Positions 6,974 through 13,184 of a stretch of 20,393 nt of DNA are shown here, piece by piece. The DNA is from a virus. A program made the translations under genes and the position numbers. The stretch is from the IMG/VR virus record IMGVR_UViG_3300029448_000573, positions 1 through 20,393 of that record. One strand, 5' to 3'. The notes below the pieces were generated by a model. It was not told the origin of the DNA, ran no database searches, and was given only the letters and a program-made list of their open reading frames with translations. Each line of letters opens with the position of its first letter. The stretch's first letter is position 1.

Positions 6974-6975
6974 TG
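6959..6975 (+). promoter_or_regulatory. Ribosome binding site inside GDLA codons (junction 4)
   Basis: GGAGA at 6959-6963 is 9 nt before the ATG at 6973 and encodes the Gly-Asp of GDLA. The junction is GCATAATG, as at junction 2. It supports 6973 rather than the upstream in-frame ATG at 6943 as the real start. Confidence 0.7.
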
Positions 6976-7836
6976 GCATACATAGGCAAATCTCCTTCAC
7001 AGGGAGTTCGTAGTAGGTTTCAATACCAAGCTACGGCAGGTCAGTCTAGCTTCAGTAGCACTGATGCAAACGGATTGACACTTACCTACACAGATAGTTT
7101 GTACATGGATGTATATCAAAATGGTATACTACTTGTACCCGGTGATGATTACACTGCAACTACAGGCACAACTGTTGTATTAGTTCAATCTGCTAGTTTA
7201 GATGACATCATTGAGATGGTAGTCTATGATGTGTTTTCTGTACCAGATGCAGTTAGTCAGAGTGCAGGGGGTAACTTTAGTGGTGATATATCTTCAGGTG
7301 GTTTGCCTGTAAAGGTTGCTGGAAAAGAATCTATGTTTATTCCTGCTGGTGGAATGAAGCCCACAGTAAGTAACGGTTGTGCCAATCATGCTAGTGTTGA
7401 GACAACGGCAGGTAGACCTGATATGATTGTATTAGATTTTGACAAAGATTCAGATGAACATGCACAATTTCAAATATGTTTTCCAAAAAGTTATGATTTA
7501 GGTACTGTTACTTTTCAAGTTTGGTGGACTGGATTAGCTGCAACTACAGGTGTCGCTTGGGGATTACAAGGTGTAGCAGTATCAAACAATAGCACTATAG
7601 ATGTTGCGTATGGCACTGCTGTGGTCGTAACAGATAATGCTCAAGGAGCAGTTGAAGAAGTTTGTGTTACTGCTGAAAGTGGAGCAGTTACAATAGCAGG
7701 AACTCCTGCAGATGATGACATAATTTTCTTTAGGTTTTTTAGAGATGTTTCAGATGGTAATGATGATATGGCAGGAGATGCTAGATTATTAGGGATAAAA
7801 TTATTTTTTAATACAGACGCAAAGAATGATTCTTAA
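6973..7836 (+). CDS. Tail fibre / structural protein, MAYIG type (long)
   Basis: A 287-residue protein. I start it at 6973 because the product then begins MAYIGKSPSQG, the same opening as the 3904 gene, and because GGAGA lies 9 nt upstream; an extension to ATG 6943 would add ten residues read from inside the preceding gene. Residues 1-95 are the fibre N-terminal beta domain (FQYQATAGQSSFS, YMDVYQNGILLVPGDDYTAT, GTTVVLVQSASLDDIIEMVVYD). The second part, from GGLPVKVAGKESMFIPAGGM to the end, includes ETTAGRPDMIVLDFD, DEHAQFQICFPKSYDLGTVT, GVAWGLQGVAVS and EDARL-like MAGDARLLGIKLFFNTDA. This is a beta-sandwich-like module very common in marine phage tail regions and of unknown ligand. Likely a short fibre or fibre-associated protein. 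GGAGA follows its stop and serves the next gene. Confidence 0.68.
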   Translation: MAYIGKSPSQGVRSRFQYQATAGQSSFSSTDANGLTLTYTDSLYMDVYQNGILLVPGDDYTATTGTTVVLVQSASLDDIIEMVVYDVFSVPDAVSQSAGGNFSGDISSGGLPVKVAGKESMFIPAGGMKPTVSNGCANHASVETTAGRPDMIVLDFDKDSDEHAQFQICFPKSYDLGTVTFQVWWTGLAATTGVAWGLQGVAVSNNSTIDVAYGTAVVVTDNAQGAVEEVCVTAESGAVTIAGTPADDDIIFFRFFRDVSDGNDDMAGDARLLGIKLFFNTDAKNDS

Positions 7837-7848
7837 TGGAGACACTTA

Positions 7849-8775
7849 ATGAGTGGTAATTTTGGTAATTTAAGTATGACTTTTCTTCAAAGTGAAGAAA
7901 TTTGCAAAACTAATCAATTTCCAGTTGTTTCTGGTGGTAATTCTTCTACTGATGGTGATTATAAAGTACACCAATTTACCTCTTCTGGTACAGCAATTAT
8001 ACACAACGGATATGACACAACATATGGTGATGTAATGGATTTTCTAGTTATCGGTGGTGGGGGAACTGGTGGTGGAAATTTCAGAAGTGGTGGTGGAGGT
8101 GCTGGTGGATATCGTAATTCTTATGCCTCTGAAAGTTCTGGTGCTAATGCTAGTTCAGAAGCAGTGGTTCATTCAATAAACGCACATTACGATATTACAG
8201 TTGGAGCTGCTGGTGGTAGAAATTCAAATGCTGCTGGTGGTGCTGGAACTTCCAGTACTTTTGCTTCAGTAACATCTCATGGAGGTGGTGGTGGTGGAAA
8301 TTATGATTCTGCTGCCGTAGCAGGAACTTATGGTTCTGGTGGTGGTGCTGGTCATGGAAACGGAGGAGCATATAATGGTTCAGATGGAACAGCAGGACAA
8401 GGTAAAAATGGTGGGGATTCTGCAGACACAGGAAATGGAGCACAACAAGGTTCTGGAGGTGGTGGTGCAAATTCGGATGGAGCAAATGGAGGTTCTACCT
8501 CAAACGTGACAGGTGGTGGTGCTGGGTTAGCAAGTTCAATCACAGGTTCTTCTGTCACTAGAGCTGGTGGTGGTGGAGGTGGAAACTATGAAAACGGTGG
8601 AACTTCTGCTGGAGGTTCTGGAGGTGGTGGTGCTGGAGGTTCTGGGGAAAATGCTGCTGGAGTCAATGCTACTGTTGATAATTCAGGCTCTGGTGGTGGT
8701 GGTTCTGCATGGTCTGGTCAAAATGGTGGTCTTGGCATGGCAGGTCTAGTGGTAATAAGATATAAGTTTCAGTAG
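7849..8775 (+). CDS. Glycine-rich tail adhesin
   Basis: A 308-residue protein. Residues 1-65 form an N-terminal beta segment (DYKVHQFTSSGTAIIHNGYD, MDFLVIGGGG). Residues about 65-295 are dominated by runs of 3-7 Gly with Ser, Asn and Ala, broken by short non-Gly loops: HSINAHYDITVGAAGG, FASVTSHGGG, SSITGSSVTRAGGGG. The end GLGMAGLVVIRYKFQ is the usual closing strand ('G.vvIRY') of this family. Such Gly-rich proteins are known as phage tip adhesins. In Salmonella phage S16 gp38 such glycine runs form packed polyglycine-II helices with receptor-contact loops at one end; a similar sandwich is plausible here. GGAGA (7838-7842) precedes ATG by 6 nt. The other-frame and reverse openings here are low-complexity artefacts. 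Confidence 0.7.
   Translation: MSGNFGNLSMTFLQSEEICKTNQFPVVSGGNSSTDGDYKVHQFTSSGTAIIHNGYDTTYGDVMDFLVIGGGGTGGGNFRSGGGGAGGYRNSYASESSGANASSEAVVHSINAHYDITVGAAGGRNSNAAGGAGTSSTFASVTSHGGGGGGNYDSAAVAGTYGSGGGAGHGNGGAYNGSDGTAGQGKNGGDSADTGNGAQQGSGGGGANSDGANGGSTSNVTGGGAGLASSITGSSVTRAGGGGGGNYENGGTSAGGSGGGGAGGSGENAAGVNATVDNSGSGGGGSAWSGQNGGLGMAGLVVIRYKFQ
8055..8720 (+). repeat. Low-complexity GGT/GGA tract coding polyglycine
   Basis: Repeated GGT/GGA/GGTGGTGGT clusters coding Gly runs, including 8283-8299, 8454-8466, 8565-8583, 8622-8640 and 8690-8704. Near-identical runs within one gene are substrates for slippage or unequal recombination, which would add or remove whole Gly turns in frame. Confidence 0.6.
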
Positions 8776-8782
8776 GTAAAAA

Positions 8783-9124
8783 ATGGCACATTTTGCAGAA
8801 CTAGATAAAAATAATATTGTACTTAGGGTTTGTGTTGTTGATAATAATAATGTACCTAGCGATAAACATATTGATGGAGAAACTTGGTGTAAAAATTTCT
8901 GGGGTGGTAACTGGAAACAGACTTCTATTACAGGTAGTTTTAGAAAAAGATTTGCATCGGTCGGTGGAAAGTATGATACAACAAATGATTGGTTTCAATC
9001 ACCCAAACCGTATAGTTCATGGTCTTTAGACAGTAATGGAGAATGGCAACCCCCTAAACCTTATCCTGATAGTGGAAAACATGTGTGGAATAACGATTTA
9101 AACGATTGGGTTGAAATAGAATAG
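8783..9124 (+). CDS. Small Trp-rich marine-phage structural protein
   Basis: A 113-residue protein opening MAHFAELDKNNIVLRVCVVD, with 8 Trp residues and several Pro-Tyr pairs: FWGGNWKQTSITGSFRKRFA, GGKYDTTNDWFQSPKPYSSW, NGEWQPPKPYPD, KHVWNNDLNDWVEIE. I know this 'MAHFA.lDenNiVl.v.vVdn...GE....l.G..WkqtSy.g..Rk.yA.iGy.Yd...d.F..PqPy.SW.l' pattern from many marine cyanophage and pelagiphage tail regions. It is a beta-rich protein of unknown function. The Trp/Pro/Tyr composition is suggestive of carbohydrate or aromatic surface binding, which is my inference. The start has GTAGGT a few bases upstream. It lies between an adhesin and a fibre, so a tail-fibre accessory or tip role is likely. Confidence 0.65.
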   Translation: MAHFAELDKNNIVLRVCVVDNNNVPSDKHIDGETWCKNFWGGNWKQTSITGSFRKRFASVGGKYDTTNDWFQSPKPYSSWSLDSNGEWQPPKPYPDSGKHVWNNDLNDWVEIE

Positions 9125-9132
9125 GAGTAAAG

Positions 9133-10260
9133 ATGACTAAAGCAGCAGAATTAGCAAAGATGGGTGAAGTCATAACCAATTCACAGATTGGTGGGCGAAG
9201 GAATATTGTCATCAATGGTGCGATGCAGGTGGCACAGAGAAGCAGTTCAGCAGTTACAGGACTTGGTGCGAGTGCAGGATATTTTACAGTAGATAGATTT
9301 AAAATGCACTTTGCAAATACAGCAGGTCGTTTAACAATGTCACAAGAAGCCATTACAGATTTAAGTGGTTTTTCCAAAGCTATAAAACTAGATTGTACTA
9401 CAGCAGATACTTCTATTGCAGCAGGTGAACTTGCTTCAATACAAACTAGATTTGAAGGGAATGATTTACAACAATTAAAAAAGGGTACATCTGACGCAGA
9501 AAAAATAACAGTATCCTTTTATGTTAAAGGAAATGCAAGTGCTACATATACTTGCGAACTATATGACAATGATAATAGTAGACACAATGGGCAAGAGTTT
9601 TCTGTTACTACAAGTTGGACAAGAGTTGTACTTACTTTTGCAGGAGATACTACAGGTACGTTGGACAACGATAACGCTAATAGCTTTCAAATAAACTGGA
9701 ATTTACACGCAGGTAGTACATATACAGGTGGTACTTTTTCATCAAACACTTGGAATACTACAACTAATCAAAGAATAGGTGATAATCAAACATCTTTTTT
9801 TGATAGTGATGCTAGAACATTCTTTATAACAGGAGTCCAACTAGAAGTAGGCTCACAAGCCACACCATTTGAGCATAGGTCATTTGGAGAAGAATACCAG
9901 CTTTGCCAAAGATATTATCAAGAACTTACAGGCAGTGTAGATAATAGTGCTTTGGCAGACAGTCAGCAGTTTTTATTTCCTATGTTAGCTTATAATACAA
10001 CTTTAGGTCTTGGTACTGTAACTTTTACTACACCAATGAGAGCTGCCCCAGCTATAGGATATAGTGCTGTAGGACATTTTTTAAAATACTCAGCAGGTCG
10101 TGGTGACAATGTAACTGGCTTAGAATTATATGATGCAGCAGAAAATGCTACCACAAGAACGGCTTCTGTTAATGTAACTAGTGGTGATTCTGTAGCAGGA
10201 GGAGGTTTTGTAGCTACACAAAACACTGCTGCAAGATTAAATTTTGATGCAGAACTATAG
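9133..10260 (+). CDS. Tail fibre / receptor-binding protein (RRNIVINGAM type)
   Basis: A 375-residue protein. The N-terminal helix (MTKAAELAKMGEVITNSQIG) leads to GRRNIVINGAMQVAQR at residues 21-36, then YFTVDRFKMHFAN. This 'GRRNiiiNGaMqvaQRg' head is diagnostic of a large class of phage fibre and tip proteins. The central part (about residues 60-240) is a carbohydrate-binding-module-like jelly roll: AGELASIQTRFEGNDLQQLK, ITVSFYVKGNASATYTCELY, SWTRVVLTFAGDT. Residues about 230-261 read FITGVQLEVGSQATPFEHRS then the E-E-x-x-L-C-Q-R-Y-Y closing motif. A final roughly 110-residue beta domain (VDNSALADSQQ to AELend) is variable in such proteins and would carry the receptor site. AGGAG lies upstream of ATG. 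The last gene of the fibre block. Confidence 0.75.
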   Translation: MTKAAELAKMGEVITNSQIGGRRNIVINGAMQVAQRSSSAVTGLGASAGYFTVDRFKMHFANTAGRLTMSQEAITDLSGFSKAIKLDCTTADTSIAAGELASIQTRFEGNDLQQLKKGTSDAEKITVSFYVKGNASATYTCELYDNDNSRHNGQEFSVTTSWTRVVLTFAGDTTGTLDNDNANSFQINWNLHAGSTYTGGTFSSNTWNTTTNQRIGDNQTSFFDSDARTFFITGVQLEVGSQATPFEHRSFGEEYQLCQRYYQELTGSVDNSALADSQQFLFPMLAYNTTLGLGTVTFTTPMRAAPAIGYSAVGHFLKYSAGRGDNVTGLELYDAAENATTRTASVNVTSGDSVAGGGFVATQNTAARLNFDAEL

Positions 10261-10268
10261 GAGTAGAC

Positions 10269-10439
10269 ATGAATTTTGAAAACCCAAAATATGTTAAAGG
10301 CAAAGATGATAAGATTGTTGCTATATCAGCAGTTGTAGATGGTAAAAATATATGTATGCCTAAATCTGTAAGTAACAGATATTATGATGCAATTCTTGAG
10401 TGGGTAGCTGAAGGCAACACAATAGCTGAAGCAGACTAA
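10269..10439 (+). CDS. Small conserved phage protein, 56 residues
   Basis: A 56-residue gene: ATG at 10269 with AGGAG at the end of the preceding gene, TAA at 10437-10439. The product begins MNFENPKYVKGKDDKIVAIS, continues with a short beta segment containing IPV-like CMPKSVSNRYYDAILEW and ends EWVAEGNTIAEAD. The 'n..Y......i..p.d..N..Y..yl.WvaeGNt..pAd' pattern is familiar from tiny phage proteins next to fibre genes, where it is often part of a larger fibre or chaperone protein. Function is unknown. Its spacing, ribosome binding site and family-like ending make it a real gene despite its size. Confidence 0.65.
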   Translation: MNFENPKYVKGKDDKIVAISAVVDGKNICMPKSVSNRYYDAILEWVAEGNTIAEAD

Positions 10440-10450
10440 GGATGAAAATG
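10438..10450 (+). promoter_or_regulatory. Shine-Dalgarno that decides the start at 10448
   Basis: AAGGA at 10438-10442 overlaps the stop of the previous gene. It leaves no spacer to the ATG at 10442 but 5 nt to the ATG at 10448, favouring the latter. Confidence 0.5.
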
Positions 10451-10636
10451 AGTATGCAACCTGAACTAAAAGTACAACTAGAACTTGATGCACACGAGAA
10501 AGAATGTGCCATCCGTTATCAAGCAGTCAATGACAAGTTAGAAGGCTTAGACAAAAGAATGTGGCGAATAGAAGCTATGTCTATGGTGGGAACTTTAGGT
10601 GTGGTAGCTTTAGTAGTCGCAATAGTAATGAAGTAA
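10448..10636 (+). CDS. Small membrane protein, XhlA-like / possible holin component
   Basis: About 62 residues: a soluble charged N-terminus with heptad-like spacing (LDAHEKECAIRYQAVNDKLE, GLDKRMWRIEAM) and one C-terminal hydrophobic segment of about 16-18 residues (VGTLGVVALVVAIV) ending in Lys. This layout, an amphipathic coiled coil followed by a single membrane segment with a short basic tail, is that of XhlA/haemolysin-type phage proteins that assist holins, and of some one-segment holins. ATG at 10442 sits directly on the AAGGA (10438-10442), while ATG at 10448 lies 5 nt after it, so I prefer 10448. No endolysin is in the window, so a lysis role is inferred from architecture only. An envelope protein for DNA entry is the alternative. 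Confidence 0.5.
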   Translation: MSMQPELKVQLELDAHEKECAIRYQAVNDKLEGLDKRMWRIEAMSMVGTLGVVALVVAIVMK

Positions 10637-10646
10637 GGATTAAAGT

Positions 10647-12068
10647 ATGGCAGAAACTGACACAACTTTAGAAACAGAAACAGAAACAGAAGAAGAAGAA
10701 GTAGGAATAACTCCCCCTTCAACTCCTGTTACTGATGTTCAAAAGACAGTAGAAGAGAGGGCAGGAGCTACTGAGCTACCTGATGGTACTAAATACACTC
10801 CTACAGTTCAAAAGGTACAAGATAATGAACTTCTTGATAAGCCTGACGCTCTTTCCACAACTGATGAAATAAGTGCTAGCACTGTATCTACAGATGATTT
10901 AGACGTTGATTTACCTACAGACCAAACTGCTGAGACATATGATGCAAAAACTATAGAAGAGGGAGATTTACCTGACGCAGATGCCGCACAAGGCGAGTTA
11001 TCCGACGGATCAACTGCTGACTTTGTGAAAGGAACTGTAAGTGATAAGGCAGAAGCTACAGCTGCAACGGGAACAGTATCCGAAGAGTCTACTGTCCAAT
11101 ACCAGCTAGGAGAATTGTTTTCTTCCTTTGAGGAAGGTAAACCTCTACCCCCGTGGGCATCACCTGCCGTCAGAAAAGTTAGTGCAATCATGCAGTCGAG
11201 AGGAATGGGTGGTTCTAGCATGGCTTCTGCGGCCATAACGCAAGCTCTTATGGAATCAGGTATTCCTATAGCTAAAGCTGATGCTGATCGTTATGGGCAG
11301 ATGGAAATGGCTAATCTGAATAATGAACAGCAAACTGCCTTACAAAATGCTTTGACTTATGCGGCTATGGATAGAGCTAATCTCGATGCTAGAACAAAAG
11401 TTAACATTAACAACGCTCAAGCGTTCTTAGCTATGGACTTACAAAATTTAAGTAACGAACAAAAGATGAAAGAGGTTGACTACGCAGGACAGATGCAAGC
11501 TCTCACATCCAATCAAGCAGCAGAAAATTCAGCGGCTCAGTTTAATGCTCAATCACAAAATCAAATAGATGAGTTCTTTGCAGAACTAGGGGCCCAAATA
11601 GAAACAGGTAACATGAATCGTAAAGCTGCTCAAGACCAATTTAACGCAAGTGAAAAAAATGCAGTCGCTCAATACAATGCATCTCTAAATGATTCTCGTG
11701 AAAAATTTAACTCACAGATGGCTACACAAATAGCACAGTCAAATGCTGTGTGGCGTAGAGAAATAAACACAGCAGAGACTGCTAACGAAAATGCGGCCAA
11801 CCAAATGAACGTTCAAAATCTACTTGGTATAACTCAAGCTTCTCTCGATGCACTGTGGCAACGATACAGAGATGAAGCAGGGTGGGCGTTAAAGATAGCA
11901 GAGAGTCAAGAGCAACGGTATCACGAGATAGGATTACTTGCTATGGAGATAGATGCAAATACTGATCTGTATGAGATGGAAAGTGATGCTACGTTCAGCA
12001 CGGAATTAGGCAAAGCTATATTGAATGGTGTGTTTAAAGTAGGTGGCAAGTTTGTTGATAATGCTTAG
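10647..12068 (+). CDS. Virion internal protein (first of the ejection-protein series)
   Basis: A 473-residue protein. Residues 1-165 are acidic and low-complexity (ETETETEEEE near residue 10, many Asp/Glu/Thr), probably unstructured. Residues about 167-229 form a conserved block: LPPWASPAVRKVSAIMQSRG, MGGSSMASAAITQALMESG, IPIAKADADRYGQMEMANLN. I know this block ('WA..a.R...a.M..RGMG.SSMa..Ai.qa.mES..pIA..Da') from internal or structural virion proteins of marine cyanophages and pelagiphages. Residues 230-420 are Ala/Gln/Asn-rich long helices (NNEQQTALQNALTYAAMDRA) suited to coiled assembly, then WALKIAESQEQRYHEIGLLA. Position directly before the large virion proteins suits the T7 gp14-like slot, though sequence homology to gp14 is not visible. 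AAGGATTAAAGT precedes ATG. Confidence 0.65.
   Translation: MAETDTTLETETETEEEEVGITPPSTPVTDVQKTVEERAGATELPDGTKYTPTVQKVQDNELLDKPDALSTTDEISASTVSTDDLDVDLPTDQTAETYDAKTIEEGDLPDADAAQGELSDGSTADFVKGTVSDKAEATAATGTVSEESTVQYQLGELFSSFEEGKPLPPWASPAVRKVSAIMQSRGMGGSSMASAAITQALMESGIPIAKADADRYGQMEMANLNNEQQTALQNALTYAAMDRANLDARTKVNINNAQAFLAMDLQNLSNEQKMKEVDYAGQMQALTSNQAAENSAAQFNAQSQNQIDEFFAELGAQIETGNMNRKAAQDQFNASEKNAVAQYNASLNDSREKFNSQMATQIAQSNAVWRREINTAETANENAANQMNVQNLLGITQASLDALWQRYRDEAGWALKIAESQEQRYHEIGLLAMEIDANTDLYEMESDATFSTELGKAILNGVFKVGGKFVDNA
10671..10700 (+). repeat. Short tandem repeat (GAAACA)x3 then (GAA)x4
   Basis: In-frame microsatellite coding Glu-Thr-Glu-Thr-Glu-Thr-Glu4 in the disordered N-terminus of the internal protein. 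All units are multiples of three, so slippage alters length without a frameshift. Confidence 0.7.
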
Positions 12069-12081
12069 GAAAGGTTAAAGT

Positions 12082-12621
12082 ATGTGGGAATTTTTAAGTG
12101 GTGTTTGGGGTGGAATATCTAGTACAGTAGGGTCAGCCTATGATACAGTTTCAACTTTCGTAGAGGATACCTACGATGATTATTTTACAGACTATAGCAA
12201 AGATAGTATGTCTAATTATTTTACTCCAGACAGGGGATCAAGCACATCATCTGCACTAGGAGCAGCAATGGAATTTGCTGGTGGTTTTATGGAGGTTGTA
12301 TCACCTGCTGATGGTTCTCCTACTCAAATGCCTTCATCTAAGAGAAGAAGAGTATCTGCACCAAGTAGCAGAGCAAGTGCAGGTCAGTTTAACGTAAGTA
12401 AAAGTAACATGGCAAACTTACAATTTGGCTATACACCGAGAGTAAATGATGCTATAATAAAAGCAAACGCAAGTAAAGTTCCCTCTATAGAAATGGCAGT
12501 AGCACAGATGATGAACTACAAAAGTTCACGAGGTGCTACCATAAAGCTACAAGGTGCTAAACCACCGAGTGTGGCTGCCCGAACTAAAAAGCCATCATTT
12601 GCTCCTAAATACTATGGATAA
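12082..12621 (+). CDS. Small internal virion protein
   Basis: A 179-residue protein. The N-terminal 40 residues (MWEFLSGVWGGISSTVGSAY, DTVSTFVEDTYDDYFTDYSK) are aromatic and amphipathic, resembling membrane-active or capsid-interior segments of ejection proteins. The centre has a Gly/Ala/Met hydrophobic patch (LGAAMEFAGGFMEVV), a basic stretch (SSKRRRVSAPSSRASAGQFN) and a positively charged C-terminus (SRGATIKLQGAKPPSVAART, then KKPSFAPKYYG). I do not recognise a named family with certainty; marine phages often carry a small protein of this layout between the Gln/Asn-rich internal protein and the large ejection proteins. The basic tail could contact packaged DNA, which is inference. A long purine tract (AGGAAAGG) lies before ATG. 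Confidence 0.55.
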   Translation: MWEFLSGVWGGISSTVGSAYDTVSTFVEDTYDDYFTDYSKDSMSNYFTPDRGSSTSSALGAAMEFAGGFMEVVSPADGSPTQMPSSKRRRVSAPSSRASAGQFNVSKSNMANLQFGYTPRVNDAIIKANASKVPSIEMAVAQMMNYKSSRGATIKLQGAKPPSVAARTKKPSFAPKYYG

Positions 12622-12626
12622 TAATT

Positions 12627-13184
12627 ATGATAAACACTCAAAAAAGAAAAGACCTACAAGTAAATCGTTTTAACAAAGCTCCTCCCGGATGGTCTCTTAC
12701 TGAGCCTAAAGGTAAATGGGCGTGGGAAAAGCCGCCTGTAAGCTCTAGTCCTGCAAAGGCTGTTGATCTAATTATTGACAGATTAGAAACTCCCGAAGTG
12801 CGTACGCAGATGGAAAAGTTAATGGTTGCAGGGGTATCAATACAAGAGATTGTTAACGGCATTGCAATTGGTGGCTTTAGTCAAGGACAGTTTAGTCCTG
12901 ATGTAGCTGAGATAATTAAAGGACCTTTGGCAGCTTACCTTATGGGGATGGCTGCTGAAGAAGAGATACCTGTAAAAGTATACAACACACGGGATGGTTT
13001 GTATAAGATGGATGAGGGTATGAGTGATGATGACATGATGAATATTATGAAAGATAGAAACCCTGATCTGTACAAGTTTATACAATCAAAGGCAGATGAG
13101 ATTGATGCAGAGCCTGAGCCGACTGTTGAAAAAGGCTTTATAGCGATAGCTCCAGAAGAAGTATTAGAAGAAGGAAAAATATAA
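12627..13184 (+). CDS. Conserved virion-associated protein (PPGWSL type)
   Basis: A 185-residue protein opening with a conserved head: PPGWSLTEPKGKWAWEKPP at residues 19-37. This is followed by a helical domain (AKAVDLIIDRLETPEVRTQM, EKLMVAGVSIQEIVNGIAIG, FSPDVAEIIKGPLAAYLMGM) and an acidic C-terminus (DDDMMNIMKDRNPDLYKFI then EAEPEP-like EIDAEPEPTVEKGF). The 'PPGWSLT.pkGkW.WE.PP' head recurs in marine podoviruses and cyanophages beside the internal virion genes. No function has been established to my knowledge. A scaffold or structural link between the internal proteins is a reasonable guess. Only 5 nt separate it from the previous gene, with a weak GGATAA upstream. Its TAA shares one base with the next ATG, so synthesis of the 633-residue protein is probably coupled to it. 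Confidence 0.6.
   Translation: MINTQKRKDLQVNRFNKAPPGWSLTEPKGKWAWEKPPVSSSPAKAVDLIIDRLETPEVRTQMEKLMVAGVSIQEIVNGIAIGGFSQGQFSPDVAEIIKGPLAAYLMGMAAEEEIPVKVYNTRDGLYKMDEGMSDDDMMNIMKDRNPDLYKFIQSKADEIDAEPEPTVEKGFIAIAPEEVLEEGKI

Noticed and set aside
8195-8749. Overlapping open frames in the Gly-rich adhesin (His/Gln/Leu-rich and Pro-rich on minus, Val/Leu-rich on plus)
   Set aside because: They arise from GGT/GGA repeats read in other frames and have no ribosome binding site or family resemblance.
4356-10260. Diversity-generating retroelement acting on the fibre genes
   Set aside because: No reverse transcriptase, template repeat or A-biased variable C-terminus was found. The similarity between cassettes is at motif level, not near-identical DNA.
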